From: Ctenosaura bakeri
Taxonomy: Eukaryota > Chordata > Lepidosauria > Squamata > Iguanidae
Assembly (NCBI GenBank): GCA_948474755.1
Contig: CAOLHI010001312.1
Location: forward strand, 434,001-498,000
Length of the DNA: 64,000 nt
Reading direction: 5' to 3'
Within the stretch, counting starts at the first letter, position 1, and every line of letters begins with the position of its first letter. This document shows positions 56,681 through 64,000 of the stretch, one piece after another. The notes under the pieces are model-generated. The model was not told where the DNA came from. It did not search any database and saw only the letters and a program-made list of their open reading frames with translations. The position numbers were made by a program, and so were the translations under genes.

Positions 56681-58077
56681 ACTGTGTGACTGAAATCTAT
56701 TTCATCCCCCTCTAAACGTTCACAGATGAAAACCAGACATGTGGGGCCAAGAAACTTCAACATGTGGCCAGGATGACAAATTTTGTTAACAGGGAAGAAC
56801 AGACAAGCTAAGAGGTTCTGCAACTGTTTAATTTGGATGAGCCTACTGGGAAGGGCAAGATTTCAACCGTCCCCTCCTCCCCTCTCACTGAGTTAGCTAA
56901 AACCCTTACTGCACCATGCCTCAATAGAGCATTGTTCTGTTTCAATCCAACCATTGACATTTCTATGATGGTATGGGGTTCTGAATGCTCTCTACCATAT
57001 ACTTTTGACTTAAGTGGATGAGTAGCACTATTGCCGCTGATGTTCGCACTACATTACAGTGTCAGTGGTGAGTCCTTTTCCCTCCCTTTTCCTGCCTCAC
57101 AGCTCATGATTGGTCAGGGTTTTGTTTTGTTTTTTTGTAGGATGTACTAGCGAAGCAACATTGTAGTGTCATGACACGCCCATAGGCTATTATGTTTTTG
57201 TCCTATAATGCTAAAAATACATATTTTAAAAATAAACTCAAAGGAGATATTTAAAATAAACAAGGAGAGGTGATAGATTTTGAACTTACCACACCATGGG
57301 TAAGTAGCTGAGGGAGGGAGAATCTGGGAACGCCCACACTATGCCCACTCCTGGATTGACTATGGCAGGAAGCACTATCAAGAACTATTGAGAAACTGCA
57401 CTCAGATAGCTGACGGGATTGTGGTGGGAAAGGGGGTTGTTATCAGATATTTTCCAGCATTGAGAAAGGGTGGATTTCTGATGAATTGCAAAGTGATCGC
57501 AGCTTGTTAGTGATGACATTGTGCAATAGCACGGATCCTGGACCAGAAACGATGCATTGCTCTGATGGTATGACAACTTTGTGCGTTAAAGGCCTGAGTG
57601 TAAACTACTTTTGCACATTGAACTCTGATTTGCAGCAACTGAATTAAGCTCAGGATAAAGGGGGAAAGTGAAAGGAGAAATCAGAACATTTTAATAAGCA
57701 GATGAAAAAGTGGGTTAACAGAGGATTAACCAGGAATATCTTTGCCAAACTGGGACAGCTGGAGGGTATACTATTGCAAGGAACTGAGTCATCCATAGCC
57801 TGAGAAGATCTTGCAAGGGGGACACTCATAAAAATGAGGTGTGGTTTACTTTCTGCAAAGCCAGCATTGTGAATTGTGTAGGCTTCCAGATCTTATTAGA
57901 CTACAATTCCAAGTTACCCTAGCTAACATAGCTAGTCATGGAGGTGCAGTCCAGCAGCATATAGAAGGCCACACAATTCCCATTCAGTGAGCACAAATGT
58001 AACCTATTGCAGGAACACAGTTCCTGAAACCCTTCCCAAATTGAAATGCAAGTATTCCTCATCCCTGGTATATCTAA
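56681..58077. other. Single-copy DNA, no gene seen
   Basis: No recognisable feature apart from a short MITE-arm-like word (GACTACAATTCCAAGTTACC) near 57899. Confidence 0.4.
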
Positions 58078-58310
58078 GGCCCTTTTCGCACAGCATTTTC
58101 CATGCGAAAGGACCCCCTGAGCATTGCACAAATGTGAGGAGCAGTCCACATGACACACTCACATTTGTGTGACACTCTAGGGTCTGGCAGGCACTGCTCA
58201 TGCATTTTTTCATTTTCGGCTTTAAGCTGAAAATGGTGCATGGTCGCGCATCGCTCCAGGACCTCACATGCACCACCTGGTCGTGCTTCCTGTCTCAGTG
58301 CTAGTTTCCC
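58078..58310 (+). mobile_element. MITE B7, 3'-truncated
   Basis: GGCCCTTTTCGCACAGC after TAA, then the B blocks GAGCATTGCACAAATGTGAGG, GTGTGACACTCTAGGGTCTGGCAGGC, TTTTCATTTTCGGCTTTAAGCTGAAAATGG and GGTCGTGCTTCCTGTCTCAG. The element stops abruptly at about 58310, where a minus-strand CR1 begins. The missing half is not found beyond the CR1, so it was lost or the junction is a deletion. Confidence 0.78.
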
Positions 58311-60279
58311 GTAGAATCATAGAATTGGAAGAGACCACAGGGGCATCCAGTCCAATCCCCTGCTATGCAGGAACACACATCAAAGCACTCTCAACAGATG
58401 GCCATCTAGCCTCCGTTTAAAAACCCCCAAAGAAGGAGACTCCACCACATTCCATTTTTTCTGTCCAAGTGTAGGACCTTACATTTGTCTCTGTTGAAAT
58501 TCATTTTATTAGCTTTGGCCCAGCTCTCCAATCTGTCAAGGTCATGATCCTGTCCTCTAGTATATTAGCAATCCCTCCCAATTTGGTGTCATCTGCAAAT
58601 TTGATCGGCATGCCCTCTACTCCTTCATCCAACTCATTGATGAAGATGTTGAATAACACTTGGCCCAGGACAGAATCCCACTAGTCACTTCTCTACAAGA
58701 TGAAAAGCAGCCATCAGTGAGCAGTCAGTCAACCAAATCCACCTAACAATAGCCCTGTCCAGCCCGCATTTTACTAGCTTCTTTGCAAGAATGTCATGGG
58801 GAACTTCGTAAAAGGCCTTACTGAAATCAAAATATGCTACGTCCACAGCATTCCCTTCATCTATCAAGCTTGTAACTATCATAAAAAGAAATAAGATTAG
58901 TCTGACGTGACTTATTTTTGAGAAATCCATGTTGACTTTTAGTAATTACGGCATTGCTTTCTAAGTAATTACAAACTGACTGTTTAATAATCTGCTCAAG
59001 GATTTTTCCTGGTATTGATGTCAGGCTGACCAGGCAATAATTATTTGGGTCCTCTTTTCTTGCTTTCTTGAAGATGGGGACAACATTTGCCCTCCTCCAG
59101 TCTGCTGGGACTTCTCCTGTTCTCCACAAGTTCTCAGAGATTATTGCAAGTGGATCTGAAATGACTTCTGCCAGTTCTTTTAATATCCTTAGATGTAATT
59201 CATCTGGCCCTGGAGACTTGAATTCTTCTAGTTTAGCCAGGTATTCCTGTACTACTTCTCTACCTATTCTGTGCTGCATCCCCCCCCCTTCCTCACCTGC
59301 TCCCCATGTCTCAGGTTGAGTACTTGCATCCTTTTTGGAGAAAACTGAGGCAAAGAAGGTATTGAGCAGTTCTGCCTTCTCTCTTCCCCCATTAGTAATT
59401 GACCATCTTCTTTGTGCAGCGGCCCTATCATTTCCTTCTTTTTCCTTTTGCTGAGGACATATCTAAAAAAGCCCTTTTTATTGTTTTTAACATCTCTGGC
59501 AAGCCCAAGTTCATTCTGTGCTTTAGCTTTTCTGACCTTCTCCCTACATATCCTGGCTATTTGCTTGAATTCCTCTTTGGTGGTTTCACTATTCTTCCAC
59601 TTCCTGTACATGTTTCTTTTAAAACTTAGCTCAGCTGAGAGTTCTTTAGTCAACCATTCCAGTTTCTTTAAATATCTGGCATTTTGACTTCTTACTGGCA
59701 CAGTTTTAAATTGTGCCTTCATCATCTCACTTTTAAGAAACTTCCATCCATCATGAATTCCTTTCTCTTTCAATATTCTTGACCATGGAATTTTGAGAAG
59801 TAACTCCCCAAGTTTACAGAAATCAGTTTTTTTAAAGTCTAGAATGTGTGTCTGGCTACCCTTGGCTTCTCCTTCCCTCTGAATGACAAATTCCAATATA
59901 ACATGGTCACTCCCCGCTAAGGATCTCACCACCTCCACCTCATCAACAAGGTCATCCCTGTTGGTCAGGATCAGATCTAAAATAGTCGACCCCTTTGTCA
60001 CCTCTTTCACCTTCTGGACCATGAAATTGTCTGCAAGGCAAGCAAGGGACCTATTGGACCTTGTGGTCTTGACAGAGTTTGACTGCCAAGATATATCAGG
60101 ATAGTTGAAATCTACCATTACTACTGCATCTCTCCTTTTTGAATGTGTGGTCATCTGCTCCAGTCTTCAGGCTGGCTTGGAGGCCTGTAGCAACCCCCCA
60201 CAATCACATTCCTGTTGTTTCTCACTCCCTTAATTCTTGCCCAGATGCTCTTGACCTGGCTTCCTGGATTTAAGTCATG

Positions 60280-60945
60280 GGCCCTTTTCGCACGGGCCTT
60301 TGCTCGCGCGACATTCCCGTGAGCCTCGCGGGAGTGGGAGCGTCGCTCTGCACGATGCACTCCCACTTCCACCTGGCTCATGGGGCTGAAGCGGCGCGAG
60401 CGCGGGTTTTTTGATTTTCACGTCCAAGCGAAAATCACCCCGCGCTCACGCAACGCTCCCGGCGCCCACCCGCACTTACCTTTCGTGCGGAGCCTCCGGG
60501 AGCCGGCCGGGTCGCGCTTCCTTCCCTCCGCCCCTGCGGAAGGAAGGAGTGGGGTGGGGAGCTAGCGCGACAGACGTGACGCCTGCTTTGCGCGCGGGGG
60601 ACGCGACGCCGCCCGCTTCGCGCTCGCGGGGGGGAATCTGGTGTGACGCCACCGACTTCGCGCATGCGGGGGGGAAATCCAGCGCAACGCCGCCCGCTTC
60701 GCACGTGCGGGGGGATCCAGCGCGACGCCGTCCGCTTTGCACGCGCGGGGGGGAATCCGGCACGACGACGCCCGCTTCGCACGGGGGAGGGCGGCTTGCG
60801 CGGCAAGCCTCCTTCGGTGCCGCTTCCCCGCTTGTTCCTTCGCCTGCAGAAGGAAGGAGTGGGGAAGTGGCAGCCTCCCGGAGGAGCCTTCTTGCGCTTG
60901 CCGGCCTCCCCCGCTTGCGCTAGAAGCCTCAGTGCGAAAAGGGCC
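60280..60945 (+). mobile_element. MITE B8, 666 bp, CpG-rich, inserted in CR1
   Basis: It has perfect 14-bp ends, GGCCCTTTTCGCAC and GTGCGAAAAGGGCC. ATG occurs on both sides (60277-60279 and 60946-60948), and excising the element restores the CR1 reading ...AAGTCATGGATCTC..., as in the other CR1 copy. It is longer than other B copies because of a tandem array at about 60576-60788. CpGs are nearly undecayed, suggesting a young insertion or a protected state. Frames of 95-181 codons inside it are repeat-derived and not genes. Confidence 0.93.
60576..60788. repeat. GC-rich tandem array, about 40-bp unit, about five copies
   Basis: The units follow the pattern GCGACGCCGCCCGCTTCGCGC, then G-runs, then AATCCGG. 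They start near 60576 (partial), 60603, 60643, 60682, 60720 and 60760. Each carries several CpGs and a run of seven or so Gs. The array lies wholly within MITE B8. Confidence 0.85.
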
Positions 60946-61113
60946 ATGGATCTCTTCACAGTTGAAAACATCCTTGACATATAAGGCTACTCTTCGTCCC
61001 TACTATTAGTGGAAATCAGAACACCACTGAATCTCTGTTATGACAATGGGCTCAACGGTTCTGTGCTTTTCTCTCAGAAAAGCTCCATGGTCTCTTTCAT
61101 TGTACACAAGTGT

Positions 61114-61286
61114 AGCACTTTGATATCATATAATAGTTATGGCTTCATCCTATGGAATCTTGGGGTTTGTAGTTTCATGGGAAACTGGGAATCTTTGGCA
61201 AAAAAAATCTACAAACTAAGCTCTAAACTACAGATCTCAGGATTCCATAGAATAAAGCCAAGACAGTTAAGTAGTATCAAAGTGGT
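61114..61286. mobile_element. Old palindromic MITE (A' type)
   Basis: The left arm AGCACTTTGATATCATATAATAG...TCCTATGGAATCTTGGGGTTTGTAGTTT pairs with the right arm, AACTACAGATCTCAGGATTCCATAG...AGTAGTATCAAAGTGG. It is related to the element at 11556-11926 and more distantly to the A family. Target duplication not resolved. Confidence 0.65.
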
Positions 61287-64000
61287 CTCATTATATAGTA
61301 TGAGAGACTTGAGCAATTTTTGCATAGTAACAAGAAACTTTGCAGGTGAAACCTCCATCATCAGTGTACCTTTCAGGAAAGAGTGAATATAGTATCTGTT
61401 TGCTTTATGTGGCTATGTGTCCTATTTTCATTTTACTGAAAACTCTGTGTTTCTCCATACAACCACACACCCATATGTGAAAGTCCTGAACTTTCTTTCA
61501 GCAGGAAGAAAAACATTGCTGAAATCACTTTTTGCCTCTTTTGAGAATGAACTCAATGAAGAATTACTTCCCCAGACGGCACCTGGGTCACCTGATCCTA
61601 GTCTTCCCCATTCAGATCAAAATGACTTCCAATTTTGCATCTGTATAAATAAAACTGCATATGCAGTTTTCTGCAAATTGATGTTCTGGTTTTTTGTTTG
61701 CTTGCTTGTTTGTTTTTGGTGGGACGTATGTGGCTACCATAAACACAGTGAATAAATGCTGTGTCAATGTGTACTGGATCAGCAATTAGCTCTCCTCCTT
61801 TCTCTGCAAACTACCTAAATGACTGGGGAGGGGACCCTCACTGCACTTTGTCCAGGCTGCAGATTTTAGGAGAACTTGCATTCATGAAGCAAAGCTAGGA
61901 AACTTTGATTTAATCCAGGCTAAAGAATCTACTAAAATAGAAATACCAGCAGGTGAAATGGAGAGTTTCTCGCCACAAAATGGCTTCCTGCTTCTTGAAA
62001 AACCATATTTTCCTCAGAAAATGCAATCATGGCTTACAAACACTTTACTGTGGTTCACTGTGTTCAGGATCCAGCTGACATCTGTAATGCTATTTAGACC
62101 TTTGACAAATCTGATTTATTGGAGCTTCTCTCTACTGGCGCCATAAAAGGAGGTTTGATTTGGTGACATATTAGTCATAGCAGCACCGACCAGAGCAAGC
62201 CTTTTTTGCTGATAACAGAAACTGTTAGCAGGCCTGTAAATTCTTCTTGATAGTACAGTTGGATTTTACTATGGGTTTTTTTTTTAGAATGTCGCTGTCA
62301 ATTTGACTGAACCTCTCTGTTGCTTTTGAGGCCTTACTGAGCTCTGTATTTCCCAAGAAGTATTTTTAAAGTCTTGTCAGACAGCAATTTAGTTAATTGA
62401 GGCAAATGCCTTACAAAATGCTGATAGAGTACTTCCAAAGCAACTTGGCCACAAAACAATGGCTCTTGCTGGTTTTATAATTTAAGTAGAATGGAATAGA
62501 AATGTATCATTAAGTACTAGTATGCCCAACCACCATTTACTTTGGGGAAAAAAAACCTCCAAAATTTAACAAATTACAACAAGCAGGAGCAATGAAGTCT
62601 CTCTTAATAAACAATTGTTTTGACAAGTAAGGTTTTTAACCAACTGAGAATCCAAATGGGTTTGTTTGTATCAGAGTCTAAATAAGGCTCATTAGGTAAA
62701 TGGCAGTCTCTTCTCCAACAAAATTGATTATTAATTAGCTGTTGCGCTATGCAGTCCACTGGTTTTTGGGGAAGGAAGCTTACTTTACTCAGGGAGTGAA
62801 CCAGGCCTGTATCCTGTTTGTATCATCAGTCTGTTCCTGACCTATACCATTTAACTACACTAGGGCCCAGAATTAATATAAAATCAAAAACCGTTGCATG
62901 GTGTGTGATGTTACTAAAGGTAGGAACAATGTAAAAATAATCAATGTAGATGAGTAGATAAGGAGATAGATGAGGACATCATTGTTGCTAATGGTGTAAC
63001 AATGGAATTAATGAACAAGTCATGTTACCATTGACTTCTGAAAATATGTGTAACATGTGCCATCCCATTGTTTACATATCCTCACTTCTAATTAGATTCT
63101 ACATTGATGCTGCAGTTTCCACACCCAACCACACTGGTCAGCCCCCTGGACCACAATGCACAAAGTATATAATTTTCTGATTGGTAAATATTTTCATGGA
63201 AAGACATAATGAAACTCACTTGAGATATGGTTGCCTGCTTATTTTTGCAAGTTGGTTTATATCCTGCTCTGCCTCATGAGGTTAGAGTAGTCTGCAGCAG
63301 TCCTTTCCCCTCTCTTAATTGTTGATTAGAACCCTGCTATTAACATAAGTCTGTTCACTTATTCAGCTTGTCAGTCACTCTGTAGCCCAAGATGTCAGGG
63401 TGGTGCAAATAAATAAAGCACAAAACACAACATAATCAATGAACTTAGGTTAAAGGCAATAAGAATAATTTAATGGGATTGTTAACTCTTTTGAAGTCAA
63501 TCAGTTGGTCAAACTGGACCAATTTTCCATACAATCATTCCTGGTAAACATCTATAATCCTACTCAATTGAAAAGGAGTTTGTTTTTCCTTCTGTATTTG
63601 AGTTAGGAATGTTTACCATCTGGGCATTGTCTTCCCACCAGCCTCCTAAAGGAATACCAATCTTTTTCCTTTAAAGGTAACAAGAGATCTACCTGTTCCA
63701 CCAGCTGTACATACCAGGTATCTATGTGGATATTCCTAGTTGTACTTTACTCCTTGTAAAGAATAATGTCAGAGCACTGACAAACTGTTGAGGATCTCAG
63801 TGGCCTCATAACTGCAATACTTGGTTCTGGGGGATCTGAAGATTTATGGAGAAGATCTTGGGAAGATGGAGCAAAAATAACAACCTTCTCCTTTGTGTAG
63901 TTAATTATTTTTCTTATTCTGCTCCAGATATTTCTGGAAACATTGTTCGGCTGATGCACCTCCCACTCAGACCATGGGCCACCGAGAGATGAAAGTCTAG
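61287..64000. other. Single-copy AT-rich DNA, conserved-element-like, no gene seen
   Basis: No exon or repeat is recognised. The segments 62340-62760 and 62920-63190 are long, complex, AT-rich and rich in SOX-like (AACAATTG, AACAATGG, CATTGTTTAC) and homeodomain-like (GATTATTAATTAGC) words, the usual appearance of vertebrate conserved non-coding elements. An L2-like tail fragment may lie near 63245-63285 (GGTTTATATCCTGCTCTGCC). The terminal 700 bp show nothing further. Confidence 0.35.

Larger units (their letters stand above)
58311..61010 (-). mobile_element. CR1 LINE, minus strand, 5'-truncated, split by MITE B8
   Basis: Reading leftward on the minus strand: 61010-60946 codes LYVKDVF..EEIH. 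B8 follows, and from 60279 the text continues DLNPGSQVKSIWARIKG, GCYRPP, VDFNYPDISWQS, LDLILTN and GSDHVILEF (endonuclease). It goes on through NMYRKWKNSETTKEEFKQ, SPGPDELHLRILKELAEVI, WRRANVVPIFKKARKEDPNNY and VDVAYFDFSKAF (RT motif A) to [13 protein letters not shown] text near 58590 (RT motif C, frameshifted). The part from about 58451 to 58440 jumps directly to VVESPS, so the C-terminal region is deleted before the TCATAGAAT tail. It is inactive through frameshifts, the deletion and the insertion. Confidence 0.9.

Noticed and set aside
60280..60945. CpG-island promoter of a host gene
   Set aside because: The block has exact transposon ends and an ATG target duplication inside a CR1, with no gene downstream.
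60411..60984. Overlapping frames of 95-181 codons on both strands
   Set aside because: They read through the CpG-rich tandem array of MITE B8; the repetitive peptides mirror the 40-bp DNA unit.
61417..61755. 112-codon + strand frame
   Set aside because: No domain; the C-terminal half reads a T/G-rich simple tract (TTTGTTTGCTTGCTTG). Considered chance.

Overview
The window is nuclear DNA from a vertebrate, most likely a squamate reptile (an iguanian or Anolis-like lizard fits best, but the species cannot be fixed from the sequence). The basis is the repeat content: CR1 LINEs with the typical (ATTCTATG)n tail, L2-type LINE 3' ends, a Sauria-type tRNA SINE, 5S-rRNA-headed and tRNA-headed SINEs, a SPIN-type hAT transposon (known from Anolis among other tetrapods), and hundreds of bases of AT-rich single-copy DNA between them. 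Prokaryotic operons, rRNA operons and CRISPR arrays are absent. No complete host protein-coding gene is visible. Almost every long open frame lies in a transposable element or a GC-rich repeat. One candidate terminal exon (56208-56412) is flagged as uncertain. The window reads as a gene-poor, intergenic or intronic region.

Layout. 1-4.9 kb: single-copy sequence with an old L2 end. 4.9-15.3 kb: palindromic MITEs (A1, A2, an older A' type, A3), a GC-rich MITE (B1) nested in A2, tRNA-headed and 5S-headed SINEs, L2 tails, a Tigger-like element and a short hAT element. 15.3-19.4 kb: MITE A4 split by a nearly complete CR1 LINE with a duplicated 5' leader, ORF1 (zinc-knuckle-like motif, coiled coil, SGNH esterase), an intact endonuclease domain and a deletion through the reverse transcriptase. 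19.4-26.4 kb: single-copy DNA, hairpin MITE A5 and a cluster of GC-rich B elements (B2-B5). 26.4-27.7 kb: 3' ends of CR1 and L2 on the minus strand. 28-48 kb: mostly single-copy DNA with B6, A6, A7 (split by a Sauria SINE), a hAT element, A8, a 5S SINE, L2, microsatellites and two unnamed dispersed repeat families. 48.5-53.7 kb: a solo LTR with perfect 5-bp target duplication, a 2.96-kb SPIN-type hAT element, a second LTR-like sequence on the minus strand, and a third-type MITE (C1). 54-58 kb: single-copy DNA, the candidate exon and A9. 58-61 kb: truncated B7, then a minus-strand CR1 split by the long GC-rich element B8. 61-64 kb: an old palindrome, then AT-rich DNA that looks like conserved non-coding sequence.

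The main pattern is a MITE superfamily (types A, B and C here) whose members have different interiors but share termini close to GGCC(A/C)TTT(C/T)CGCAC and 3-bp target duplications. At least eighteen copies lie in 64 kb. They are nested in, or interrupted by, SINEs, CR1 and each other, which gives a readable relative chronology: tRNA SINE older than A; A older than one CR1 insertion, one B insertion and one Sauria SINE insertion; another CR1 older than B8. All family assignments come from reading the sequence and recalling families; no database search was run.
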